Of a stretch of 64,000 nucleotides of DNA, positions 53,967 to 62,650 are shown one piece after another. The stretch is from positions 62,001-126,000 of the forward strand of contig NZ_JACVMX010000002.1 in the NCBI RefSeq assembly GCF_014530035.1, read 5' to 3'. The DNA is from Leucobacter sp. cx-328. Lineage in GTDB: Bacteria > Actinomycetota > Actinomycetes > Actinomycetales > Microbacteriaceae. A program made the translations under genes and the position numbers. The stretch's first letter is position 1. Each line of letters starts with the position of its first letter. The notes under the pieces are model-generated. The model saw nothing but the letters and a program-made list of their open reading frames with translations. It was not told the origin of the DNA and ran no database searches.

Positions 53967-54620
53967 ATGGTTGATCGTGTGATCGCACCAGTATCAACTT
54001 CGACACCAGCACCAGCACCAGCACTTGCACCGGAGCAGTACGGCGTCGGTGCCCGTTTCACGCTTTCGGTCTACGACTCCGACTACGTACGGATCATCTT
54101 GGGTGCCCTCGCCGAGGCGAACCGCGACGGGCTCACCATTGAGACCAATGACATCTCAACGTTCATCGGCGGCGCCGAGCAGCGAGTGCTCGAATTCTTG
54201 CACGAGGTCATTGCACAGGCCGCGGCTACCGGTGTGCACCTGTCGGCGACGATTCTGCTTTCGCGTGGCTGCCCTGGGGAACTCACGTGCGCGCTGCCAG
54301 CTGGCGTCACGGCGCTGGGGGCTGCGCCGGTGGCACTTGTACCCACTGGGGTGCGAGCTCGCGCGCACTGGTCGCTGTACCCGTTGCTTGACGGTGACTC
54401 GACGGGTGATCATATGACGCCAATTTATGAGGCAATTGAGTCGGCGAAGCAGGCCGGAGTGTATTCGGGCTCAGACCACTTCGCGACGCGACTCGACGGC
54501 GACCTTGCTGATGTGCTCGCAACCGCTGCTAACGGCTGGATCGGTGTTGGCGCCGTCGTGCAGCACGTCACCACGCATCTCACGGTCTCGCTCAACAGCC
54601 CGACCACGATTACCGACTGA
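53967..54620 (+). CDS. YkoF-type thiamine/HMP-binding protein
   Basis: Cytoplasmic protein of 217 residues. After an Ala/Pro low-complexity head (STPAPAPALAPEQYG) come two related ferredoxin-like halves: ARFTLSVYDSDYVRIILGALAEAN and ARAHWSLYPLLDGDST...IYEAIESAKQAG. This duplicated layout and the divergent TPP-controlled transporter match YkoF, which binds thiamine and its pyrimidine. ATG 53967 has a poor ribosome-binding site, and the GTG at 53979 is an alternative. It is 13 bases upstream of a flavin monooxygenase gene. Confidence 0.8.
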   Translation: MVDRVIAPVSTSTPAPAPALAPEQYGVGARFTLSVYDSDYVRIILGALAEANRDGLTIETNDISTFIGGAEQRVLEFLHEVIAQAAATGVHLSATILLSRGCPGELTCALPAGVTALGAAPVALVPTGVRARAHWSLYPLLDGDSTGDHMTPIYEAIESAKQAGVYSGSDHFATRLDGDLADVLATAANGWIGVGAVVQHVTTHLTVSLNSPTTITD

Positions 54621-54633
54621 GCCGGGGAGCGCG

Positions 54634-55944
54634 ATGACGCAGATGCACCTCGTGGCGATGGTGAACCCGCCAACGAGTCAGTACGCAGAGAACTGGCGCC
54701 ACCCGCTCTCGCGCACTGACTGGCTGAGCGGCAAGTTCTTTACTGACCTCGCGCGCATCCTGGAGCGCGGGTGCTTCGACATGATGTTCTTTGCGGATGC
54801 GCTCGCGGTGCCTGAGGATCGACACGGTGACTTTGCCACCACGCTGCGCACGGCGGGGAAGGGGAGCATCTACTTCGATCCGGTGACGCTCATCTCGCAC
54901 GTCGCCGCGGTAACGACCCATTTGGGACTCGGGGCGACCGTGTCAACGAGTTTTGTGCCGCCGTATGCGATCGCACGCCAGCTGCTGTCGGTCGATCATC
55001 TCTCTGGCGGTCGCGTCGCTTGGAATATCGTCACCTCGACGACCAACGCTGAGGCGCGCAATATGGGGCACGCGGCGATCGCATCGCCCACCGACCGCTA
55101 CGATCATGCTGACTCGGTCGTTGAGACGGTACGGGCGCTGTGGCAGTCGTGGGAACCCGATGCGATGGTGCTCGATCAGGCAAATGGTGAATTTGTGGAT
55201 GCGGATCGTGTGCACCGCATCCCCGCGGGACTTGGCTCACGCGGCCCGCTCACGCTCCCGAGCAGCTCACAGCGTGAGCCTGTGCTCATGCAGGCGGGGT
55301 CGTCGCCGCGTGGCCGTGACTTCGCTGCACGCTGGGCAGAGGTCGTGTTCGCGATTGGCGACTCTGCCGAGCAGATGCGCGAACTGCGCACCGAACTCCG
55401 AGAACGCGCGCAGCGTGATTACGGACGTGACCCAGATTCCATCAGGGTGCTGCAGGGCGTGCAACCCATCGTGGGGTCCACTGATGCTGCGGCGGCAGCG
55501 AAGCTCGCGGAGCTTCGCGCGGCCATCGATCTCCCCGCAGCGGTGACGAAACTTGAGCGACTGTTACACGCAGACTCGCTCGACCTGGCGGCATCGGCCG
55601 TCGACGTGCTCGATGCGCACCGCGGCGCGACCGGAAGCACCGGGTTCGAGGACATGCTGCGTGCGGTGAGTGAGCGGCGCTCGTTCACGGTTGCCGATCT
55701 CGCGCTTGAGCAGGCAATGAACCAGCTGCATCCGCAGTTGGTCGGGTCACCGGCGTCGATTGCTGACGAGCTGGAGCACCTCTTCCGCACCGAGGCGGCC
55801 GATGGGTTCATTATCTTCCCTGCGCTCTACCACGCATCGTTCGAAGACTTCGTGAACGGTGTCGTGCCTGAACTGCAGCGACGCGGAGTATTCAGGCAGT
55901 CGTACGCGCACTCGACGCTGCGCGGGACACTCGGTATGAACTGA
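54634..55944 (+). CDS. NtaA/DmoA-type FMN-dependent monooxygenase
   Basis: Luciferase-fold flavin monooxygenase of 436 residues, the long NtaA/SnaA/DszA subgroup. WRHPLSRTDWL opens the core; RGCFDMMFFADAL, GLGATVSTSFVPPYAIAR and SGGRVAWNIVTSTT are characteristic, as are LMQAGSSPRGRDFAARWAEVVF and the C-terminal lid. It needs a separate flavin reductase. GGGGAG precedes ATG 54634. It follows YkoF by 13 bases, which links it to thiamine or its breakdown products; the actual substrate is unknown. Confidence 0.85.
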   Translation: MTQMHLVAMVNPPTSQYAENWRHPLSRTDWLSGKFFTDLARILERGCFDMMFFADALAVPEDRHGDFATTLRTAGKGSIYFDPVTLISHVAAVTTHLGLGATVSTSFVPPYAIARQLLSVDHLSGGRVAWNIVTSTTNAEARNMGHAAIASPTDRYDHADSVVETVRALWQSWEPDAMVLDQANGEFVDADRVHRIPAGLGSRGPLTLPSSSQREPVLMQAGSSPRGRDFAARWAEVVFAIGDSAEQMRELRTELRERAQRDYGRDPDSIRVLQGVQPIVGSTDAAAAAKLAELRAAIDLPAAVTKLERLLHADSLDLAASAVDVLDAHRGATGSTGFEDMLRAVSERRSFTVADLALEQAMNQLHPQLVGSPASIADELEHLFRTEAADGFIIFPALYHASFEDFVNGVVPELQRRGVFRQSYAHSTLRGTLGMN

Positions 55945-56018
55945 GCGCCCCAGAACACACAGCGAACATCCGCGTGTTTCGCGCCCCTCTGTGTCGCTTC
56001 GCGCTTTAGGGTAAAGAC

Positions 56019-59000
56019 ATGGCAGAGCAGGTGTTCCCTAGGGCGGCAAGCGTACCCGCGATTGTTGATCGCGCGGCACGATGGCGGGAGGCCGGGAAGG
56101 TGGGCGGATCCGCCGAAACTCCAGACGCGAACCTGCTTGCCGGCATCGCAGGCGACCCGTCACAGCGAGAATTCGTCAACCGCCTCGTCGAGGTGCTGTT
56201 CGGCACCGAAGACGCGTTTGCGGCCGCAAACGGCTTGCGCGATGCGTCACAGAACATCCCTGATTCGATGCCGATGAAGGATCGCTTGCTGCTGCGCGCG
56301 AGTGGCACGGTGTCGTTCGGCCTACCGTGGCTCGTGAAGCCGCTTGCGCGACGCCATCTACTTGGCCGTGCGTCTGAGCTGATCGCGACCGTGCGCGTCA
56401 CAGCGCCAACCAAGACCAACCCTGCCAAGTTCACCGGGGTCACCGAACTCTTGCGCGGGATCACTGACGACGGTCTTGAGCCGGTCGTCACCTTGCTCGG
56501 CGATACGATCCACGGCAACGCTGGTACAGCGACCGAGGCTCAGCGACTCTTGGCGCTCATCGAGCATGCTGCCGTGCGTCAGGTGGCGATTGATCCGGGC
56601 CGCCTCGTCGCTCGCTCGCGCGGGGGAGAGTGGGCGATTGATGCCGACGCTGCGCTCGCCATCGCGGCGCTTGAACCGCTCGCGGAGGCTGCCGTCGACC
56701 ACGATGTCACGCTCACGCTTGAACCAACCGATCTTGCCTGGGTGCGCGTGCTGCCCACGATCGTCCGCGGCGTGCTCGGCAACGAAGACGCCAAGCGCCT
56801 CCGCTTCGGCGTGCGCCTGCCGAGCGACCTGCCTGAATCGCGGGAGCTGTATGCAGAGCTGCACTGCTTCGCGCAGTCGCACGTTGCCAAGGGTGGCGTA
56901 CCACTTGAGGTGGTCATTGGTCAGTCGCAGGTGGCGGCGCGTGAGCGGATCCGCTCGATTCTCACCGGCCTTGCCGTTCCCGTGATCGAAGATCAGGTCG
57001 AGGCTGACGCCCAGTTCCTGCGGCTCATTGAGCTGGTGTTGCACCCGGGTCGTGCGGCCGTGATCCGCCCCGTCATCGCGACCGAAGACGCGCGCATCGC
57101 TGCGGCAGCCGTCGAGGTCGCCGAGGTGCTGGAGTCGACGGCGCTGTACAGCTTCCGGCTGCGGAGCGGCGTTGAGTCGCACCTCGCACAGGAGCTCCGT
57201 GCGCACGCCGATGTGCAGCTCCTGCTGCCGCTGCTTCCCCGTGGCGAGCACGCGGGCGCGATCGACGTGCTCGTGGGGTACATTGCAGAGTTTGCGGCCG
57301 CGGATCTCGCAACAGACCCCGACGCAGCATTCCTGGAATCTGCTGACCTTGCGCAGCTGCCAGCCCCTGCCTCACACCGCACGCAGCACCGTGCGCGCGA
57401 GTGGGACCCGAGTGAGCGCGATAGTGCCCTGTTCTACAAGGCGCCAGACGAGACCACGCGCTTTGACACTGGCGGCCTGACGGCAGCCGTGCTTGGCCTG
57501 AACCACCAGGAGACGGGCGAGATCACGCTTGAGGAGTTTGCTCCCACGCGCACGATTCCCGCGGTCTCTGCATCCGGCTTCGCGAACGAGCCGCTCACCG
57601 ATGCCTGCGTCGCGGCAAACCGCACGTGGGTGCGTGAACTGCTGGTGCGATCTGCGTCTGTGACCGCTGGCACCGAGGCAGCCGACGCGACGATCGCGCT
57701 CTCGGCTGCAGACCTCGATCCCGCAGCTGCAGCAGCCGCGGCGCGCGAATCAGCCGCGCAGTGGGCGAGCCAGTCACACTCGATCCGCGCCGTGCGCCTA
57801 CGCCGTGCCGGACTCGCAACCGCGGCAGCCCGCGACCGCATCTTCACCGAGCTCGCAGCTGCGACGGGCGCCCCCGCCCGCGTGCTCGACGCGCAGGTGA
57901 ACCTCATCATCGACGCCGCCCGCTACGCCGCCCAGCAGGCCGAGGCGCTCCAGACTATGCGCGGCGCGACGTTCGTGCCCGACCGCCTCGTACTCGTCTT
58001 CGGCGACGAACAGGCCTCGCTCGGCGTGCAGTCGGGGGCGGTGCTTGCGGCGCTCGCCGCGGGCAGCGGCGTGCTGTGGGCCGTGCCCGCTGCACTCGTG
58101 TTCCCCGCCCAGGCGTGCGTTGAGGAGTGGGAGGCTGGCGGTCTGACGCCCGGTGCGATCCGCGTCGTTGGTTTGAGCGTCGAAGAGACCCTGGCGGCGC
58201 TCGGTGCGAGCCCCATGGTTGATCGTGCGGTCGTGTTCGGTCGCCGTTCGCTCGGTCGTGAGCTTGCGCGCCACCGCCCCGACTTGCGCGTTGAGGGGCA
58301 CTTCGTGTCAGGCTCGTCGATGCTCATTACGCCGACCGCCGAGATTGATCGCGCGGTGACCGACCTGGTGGATTCGGCGTTCCGCGCCGATGGCAGCTCG
58401 CTCGCGTCAATGAATCGCGCAATTCTGCTCGGCAGCGTCGGTCGTTCGAAGTCCTTCCGCGAATCGCTCGCAGATGCCGTGCGGTCGTTGCGCGTTGGCG
58501 ATGTTGCGCGGCCGACGGCGGGTGCGGATCCGCTCGCCTACGATGTCGGACCGCTCACGGTTGCACCCTCCGAAGCGGGCCTGCGCGCGCTCACTGAGCT
58601 TGGTCGCGGTGAGGAGTGGCTCGTTGAGCCGCGCCTCCTCAGCGAGGACGGTCGCCTGTGGAGCCCCGGCGTGCGCATCGGTGTCTCGCCGAAATCGCAG
58701 TTCTGGGTCGACGCGGTTGGCATGCCCGTGCTGGGTATCTCGACGAGTTCCATGCTGAGCGAGGCGATCTCGCAGCAGAATGCCCTCGGCACCGGTGCCA
58801 CAGCTGGCCTGCAGTCCTGGGATGCGCGCGAGATCGAGACCTGGCTGGAAGAAGTGAGCGCGGCATCGCTCATGCTGAACCGGCCGCTCGGCTCGCACGT
58901 GATCGAACGGCAGCCGCGTGGCGGCTGGGATGACTCGGTCATGGGGCTCCCCGTGCTCAGTGGCGGCCCGCACTGGCTCGTAGGCCAGGGGTCGTGGACC

Positions 59001-59660
59001 CGTCGCCGCGGCACCCGCAGCGACACCCTGCACCTGCGCGGCCTCGACCCCGAGATCGGCCGCCTTATCGAGCTGTTGCAGGCCGACATCACCTACGAGT
59101 CGTTTGATGAGCTGCGCCGCGCCGCCCTCGATGACCAGCTCACCTGGCGCACCGACTTCGGTGTTGTGCAGGACGAGATCGGGCTCGGCATTGAGCGCAA
59201 CGTGCGCCGCGCGTGGCCGGTGGCTGTCCAGGTGCGTCTTGCGCAGGGCGGATCGGTCGTCGGCCTCACCCGCGTGCTCGCTGCCGCATTCCTCGCTCGA
59301 TCGCCCATTGAGGTGTCGACCGGGGAAGTGCTGCCGGGCGAGCTTCTCGCCTTCCTCGATGCCCAGGGCATCGATGTTTCCCGTGAAACTGATGACGATT
59401 GGCTTGCGCGCATCGCAGTGAGCGGGCCGACGGCTGGTGAGGGCATTGCGGCGGATCGCGTCCGCCTCATCGGCGGCGATCGTGTGCGCGTCGCAGAGTG
59501 GATGGGCGGGCTTGACCGTGCGGCGCTCTGGGCAGAGTCCGTGACGATGGCGGGTCCGGTCGAGCTGCTCGTGTTCTTACGCGAGCAGGCGATCTCGGCC
59601 CGTGCTGAGCGTCACGGACTCGCCCACGAGGTGCCTGGCCTCGACGAGCTACTGAGTTAG
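56019..59660 (+). CDS. PutA-like protein with degenerate active sites
   Basis: A 1213-residue chain that aligns in layout with bifunctional proline dehydrogenase/P5C dehydrogenase. The first half is a PRODH-like barrel ending at about residue 440, and the second an aldehyde-dehydrogenase-like fold (residues about 500-1000) recognised by NRPLGSHVIERQPRGGWDDS, the counterpart of NRxxTGAxVxRQPFGGW. However, the expected ALDH motif GQ(K/R)CSA reads DGSSLAS, so the catalytic cysteine is absent, and the expected E(L/T)GGKN reads VEGHFVSGSS. In the PRODH half the ERR-type carboxylate-binding arginines (YLxRRLxEN) read VLVGYIAEF. The frame is intact with normal codon use. A functional PutA must be elsewhere. 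Confidence 0.8.
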   Translation: MAEQVFPRAASVPAIVDRAARWREAGKVGGSAETPDANLLAGIAGDPSQREFVNRLVEVLFGTEDAFAAANGLRDASQNIPDSMPMKDRLLLRASGTVSFGLPWLVKPLARRHLLGRASELIATVRVTAPTKTNPAKFTGVTELLRGITDDGLEPVVTLLGDTIHGNAGTATEAQRLLALIEHAAVRQVAIDPGRLVARSRGGEWAIDADAALAIAALEPLAEAAVDHDVTLTLEPTDLAWVRVLPTIVRGVLGNEDAKRLRFGVRLPSDLPESRELYAELHCFAQSHVAKGGVPLEVVIGQSQVAARERIRSILTGLAVPVIEDQVEADAQFLRLIELVLHPGRAAVIRPVIATEDARIAAAAVEVAEVLESTALYSFRLRSGVESHLAQELRAHADVQLLLPLLPRGEHAGAIDVLVGYIAEFAAADLATDPDAAFLESADLAQLPAPASHRTQHRAREWDPSERDSALFYKAPDETTRFDTGGLTAAVLGLNHQETGEITLEEFAPTRTIPAVSASGFANEPLTDACVAANRTWVRELLVRSASVTAGTEAADATIALSAADLDPAAAAAAARESAAQWASQSHSIRAVRLRRAGLATAAARDRIFTELAAATGAPARVLDAQVNLIIDAARYAAQQAEALQTMRGATFVPDRLVLVFGDEQASLGVQSGAVLAALAAGSGVLWAVPAALVFPAQACVEEWEAGGLTPGAIRVVGLSVEETLAALGASPMVDRAVVFGRRSLGRELARHRPDLRVEGHFVSGSSMLITPTAEIDRAVTDLVDSAFRADGSSLASMNRAILLGSVGRSKSFRESLADAVRSLRVGDVARPTAGADPLAYDVGPLTVAPSEAGLRALTELGRGEEWLVEPRLLSEDGRLWSPGVRIGVSPKSQFWVDAVGMPVLGISTSSMLSEAISQQNALGTGATAGLQSWDAREIETWLEEVSAASLMLNRPLGSHVIERQPRGGWDDSVMGLPVLSGGPHWLVGQGSWTRRRGTRSDTLHLRGLDPEIGRLIELLQADITYESFDELRRAALDDQLTWRTDFGVVQDEIGLGIERNVRRAWPVAVQVRLAQGGSVVGLTRVLAAAFLARSPIEVSTGEVLPGELLAFLDAQGIDVSRETDDDWLARIAVSGPTAGEGIAADRVRLIGGDRVRVAEWMGGLDRAALWAESVTMAGPVELLVFLREQAISARAERHGLAHEVPGLDELLS

Positions 59661-60233
59661 GAGCGCTTTCGCGACCTCGATGCCTGCCGGGCCGTCGAGC
59701 GATGGAACGCCATCCCACTTCCCGCCAGCAATGGAGACCTCTACGCCAGGCACCCAGACCGTGGTGCCGATGGTGACAACGAGACCAATGTCGACGGTGT
59801 GCGCGAAGGCGGTGCCACCCTGCTCCGCAACCCAGGGGTCTGCAAGTGCTTCGGTGCCCTTCATGTCGAGAAGCATGCTGAAGTCAGGCTGCTCTGGGGT
59901 TGGGGTGAGTGTGACATCGACGCCGCGAATGTCAGAGAGGTCGGTGCCTGCCTCGCCGCTGCCCCACGAGCAGTAGACGCTTGTTGAGCTGACGTTGCTG
60001 CCCTCGAGAGGTACCAGGCCTTCGATGTACGGGGCGACGGCCTCGGCGACCTGGTCGCACGAGGTGATCTTCTCGATCGAGAAGGTGCCGTCATTGGCGC
60101 CGGTGTCTTGCTGGGCTGATGGGTTCGTATCGGCCGATCCGGCTGCGGTGTCGGAGGGGTCGGCTGCGCTGGAGCATCCGGCGAGCAGAACGGCAGAAGA
60201 GATCAGAGTAAACGTAGTGACAAACTTCTTCAT
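59649..60233 (-). CDS. Lipoprotein of unknown function
   Basis: A 194-residue secreted lipoprotein with lipobox LLAGCSS (Cys-20) and a Ser/Thr/Asp-rich spacer. The C-terminal domain has one SCDQV...VYCSWG cysteine pair and resembles DUF3558-type proteins of actinobacteria, but I cannot be sure. Its last 12 bases overlap the tail of the PutA-like gene on the opposite strand. The hydrophilic spacer suggests surface exposure. Confidence 0.65.
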   Translation of the reverse strand: MKKFVTTFTLISSAVLLAGCSSAADPSDTAAGSADTNPSAQQDTGANDGTFSIEKITSCDQVAEAVAPYIEGLVPLEGSNVSSTSVYCSWGSGEAGTDLSDIRGVDVTLTPTPEQPDFSMLLDMKGTEALADPWVAEQGGTAFAHTVDIGLVVTIGTTVWVPGVEVSIAGGKWDGVPSLDGPAGIEVAKALLTQ

Positions 60234-60276
60234 GTCACCAGGTTAGCCTCGCAGCTAGATTTTCTCTATGAACTGC

Positions 60277-60657
60277 TCATGACGCGAGTGGGGCTGCAGT
60301 CGTCGGCGCGACGTTTCGCGTGAGTTCTTCGGTGTGCTCGCGGCTCCAGTTCACGAGCGGGTGCAGCAGTGAAATGAGCTGCAGGCCTGACTTGGTGAGC
60401 GTGTAGGTGATCGTGACGGGCGTCGTTGGCTGCACCTCGCGCCGCACCAGGCCCTCGCCTTCGAGCTCCTTCATGCGTGCCGAGAGCAGGCGGTCAGAGA
60501 TGCCATTGATGAGGTGCTGGTACTCGGAGAAGCGGCGTGCGCCGCGTGCGCCAGCGAGCAGGATCGCCGCATTCCACTTGCGGCCCGCAAGCTCTGCCGC
60601 TGACTGAAAACGGCGGCATTCCTCTTCGTTGATGTGCAACATGCTGTGCTCGGTCAC
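60277..60657 (-). CDS. HxlR-family transcriptional regulator
   Basis: A 126-residue winged-helix regulator. The core WNAAILLAGARGARRFSEYQHLINGISDRLLSARMKELEGEGLVRRE matches the MarR/HxlR fold, with one cysteine (Cys-14) that could act as a redox sensor. It is divergent from an NAD(P)-binding/F420-reductase-like gene; the 143-base spacer holds a palindrome, so it likely controls that pair. Confidence 0.88.
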   Translation of the reverse strand: MTEHSMLHINEEECRRFQSAAELAGRKWNAAILLAGARGARRFSEYQHLINGISDRLLSARMKELEGEGLVRREVQPTTPVTITYTLTKSGLQLISLLHPLVNWSREHTEELTRNVAPTTAAPLAS

Positions 60658-60676
60658 GTCTTTCTCCTAACTATTA

Positions 60677-60689
60677 GTAAGTAGCTTAC
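60677..60689. promoter_or_regulatory. Candidate HxlR operator
   Basis: GTAAGTAGCTTAC is a 13-base palindrome 20 bases upstream of the HxlR start, in the divergent spacer. An overlapping CTATTAGTAAGTAGC gives a second half-site. Binding is unproven. Confidence 0.4.
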
Positions 60690-60800
60690 GCAGTGTTCGC
60701 GGTTTTGGGAAGACGGGGTCATGCTGGAGTGAGCAGGCCGGAGCTACCGGCGGAGCGGCCTCACGGAGGTGCGCATCACAGACCAAACGGAGCGTGAACC

Positions 60801-61469
60801 ATGCAGCAGAAGATCGGCATCCTGGGTGCGGGGCGGGTCGGATCCGCCATTGCGCGGGTGGCGATCGCCGCGGGGTATGACGTTGCGATCGCGAGCTCGG
60901 GGCCGGCTGCCGACCTCGAACTGCTCGCAGAAATCGTGACCCCCGGCGCGCGTGCCATGGATGCCCGTGGAGCGGCGGAGCACGGCGACATTGTGGTCGT
61001 CGCTGTTCCGCTTCATAAGCACACGACGGTCGACGCAGAGCTGCTGCGTGGCAAGGTCGTGATCGACACCATGAACTACTGGGAGCCGATCGACGGCCTG
61101 CTTCCTGAGTTCGCCGAGGCTGCAGCCGACGGCGGGGCAGGCACCAGCGCGGTGGTGCGCGGGCACTTCGGCGGATCCGCCATCGTAAAAACGCTCAATC
61201 ACATTGGCTACCACGACATCGAACTCGAGGCGCGACCAGATGCGCCTGCTGGCGATCCCGCGCGCAGGGCGCTCGGCATCGCGGGCGATGATCCGGAAGC
61301 CGTCGCCGAGGTCGCGAGCTTCATTGACGGGATCGGCTTCGACGCCGTGCCCACCGGGCCGCTCGCTTCAGGCGTGCTGTTCCAGCCGGGATCCGCGCTC
61401 TTTGGCGCACGCCATACGGCGCCCGAGCTCCGAGACCTCGCTGACGCGCACTGCGCGACCCAGCAATAA
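60801..61469 (+). CDS. NADPH-dependent F420-reductase-like oxidoreductase
   Basis: A 222-residue single-domain Rossmann protein. IGILGAGRVGSAIARVAIAAGYDVAIASSG is the nucleotide site and DIVVVAVPLHKHTTVDAELLRGKVVIDTMNYW follows. It resembles the NADPH:F420 reductase/NPD family. ATG 60801 follows TGAACC. The next gene, a luciferase-like oxidoreductase, starts 32 bases downstream, so the pair may supply and use a deazaflavin or flavin; F420 dependence is unproven. Confidence 0.8.
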   Translation: MQQKIGILGAGRVGSAIARVAIAAGYDVAIASSGPAADLELLAEIVTPGARAMDARGAAEHGDIVVVAVPLHKHTTVDAELLRGKVVIDTMNYWEPIDGLLPEFAEAAADGGAGTSAVVRGHFGGSAIVKTLNHIGYHDIELEARPDAPAGDPARRALGIAGDDPEAVAEVASFIDGIGFDAVPTGPLASGVLFQPGSALFGARHTAPELRDLADAHCATQQ

Positions 61470-61500
61470 CGACACAGACCCTTCAACCCAGGAGCACACC

Positions 61501-62544
61501 ATGCAGATTGGCGCCTACAGCTTCGGTGATACGCAGTTCACTGCCGACGGCGAGCAGACGGATACCGCGGGAGCGATCCGCAATCTCTTCGACGCAATCG
61601 TCCACGCGGATAGTGTCGGCCTCGACTACTTTGCCATCGGTGAGCATCACACGATGAGCATGCCTGCCTCCGCGCCCGGCACGCTCATCGCGGCGGCCGC
61701 GGCAGCGACCAAGCAGATCGTTCTTGGTAGCGGCGCGAGCATCATCAGCACGGACGATCCCGTACGGGTGTTCCAGCAGTTCGCCACCGCCGACGCGATC
61801 TCGGGTGGCGGCCGCGTGGAGATCACCGCTGGGCGTGGATCTTCCGTCGAAACCTTCCCCCTCTTTGGCTACGACCTCCAAGACTACGACCGGCTGTACT
61901 CCGAAAAGCTCGACCTCTTGTTGAAGATCAACGAAAGCGAGGACGGCCTCGTCTCATGGCGCGGATCGGTGCGCCCGGAGCTTAACCAGCTTGCGGTCGT
62001 TCCGCGTCCGGCCGCGGGGAAGCTCCCCATCTGGCTCGCGACGGGCGGTAACGCACAGTCGTCTGCTCGTGCGGGACGCCTGGGAATCCCAGTATCGTAC
62101 GGCATCATTGGCGGTGAACCGCACCGATTCGCACCGCTCGCGAATCTCTACCGCAAGACGGCAGAGCAGGCTGGGCACACAGGTGACCGCGTGCAGGTGT
62201 CGGTGGGCGCGCTCGGTCTCATCGCACCGACCAAACAGGAGGCGCTCGACCGCTTCTACCCAGGTTGGCACAACCTCACGCTTGAAATGGGCAAACTGCG
62301 TGGCTGGCCGGCGCAGCCACGCAGCGCGTTCGAGGCGCAGACGGGCCCGCTTGGTGGGTTCTACGTTGGTGCTCCTGATGATATTGCGGAGCGCATCGCG
62401 TCGCTGCACGGGCACATGGGGCACACGCGCCACTTCCTCCAGATGGACGTCGGTGGCTTGCCGCAGGAACACTTCATTGAGTCGCTGACGCTGCTCGCGA
62501 CTGAAGTGGCACCTCGAGTGAAAAGACTTCTTGCGCGTAAGTAA
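61501..62544 (+). CDS. LLM-class flavin/F420-dependent oxidoreductase
   Basis: Luciferase-like TIM-barrel oxidoreductase of 347 residues. GLDYFAIGEHH, ATKQIVLGSGASIISTDDPVRVFQQFATADAISGGGRVEITAGRGS and LATGGNAQSSARAGRLGIPVSYG are typical. The start is ATG 61501 (MQIGAYSFGD); the longer frame from 61204 overlaps the upstream gene. It shares an operon with the F420-reductase-like gene and is followed by a terminator. Substrate is unknown. Confidence 0.88.
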   Translation: MQIGAYSFGDTQFTADGEQTDTAGAIRNLFDAIVHADSVGLDYFAIGEHHTMSMPASAPGTLIAAAAAATKQIVLGSGASIISTDDPVRVFQQFATADAISGGGRVEITAGRGSSVETFPLFGYDLQDYDRLYSEKLDLLLKINESEDGLVSWRGSVRPELNQLAVVPRPAAGKLPIWLATGGNAQSSARAGRLGIPVSYGIIGGEPHRFAPLANLYRKTAEQAGHTGDRVQVSVGALGLIAPTKQEALDRFYPGWHNLTLEMGKLRGWPAQPRSAFEAQTGPLGGFYVGAPDDIAERIASLHGHMGHTRHFLQMDVGGLPQEHFIESLTLLATEVAPRVKRLLARK

Positions 62545-62571
62545 TGCGGCGCGCGAGGAGGGAGAAAAGAG

Positions 62572-62609
62572 CGAGCCGCTCGGTTGGTGATGGCCGAGCG
62601 GCTCGTTTG
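62572..62609 (+). terminator. Terminator after the LLM oxidoreductase
   Basis: CGAGCCGCTCGG (62572-62583) pairs with CCGAGCGGCTCG (62594-62605), followed by TTTG. It is probably active against the convergent NlpC-like gene as well. Confidence 0.8.
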
Positions 62610-62650
62610 CGTCTGTGTGTGCGAGTGTAGCTAGCGCCGCACGTTGGTGC

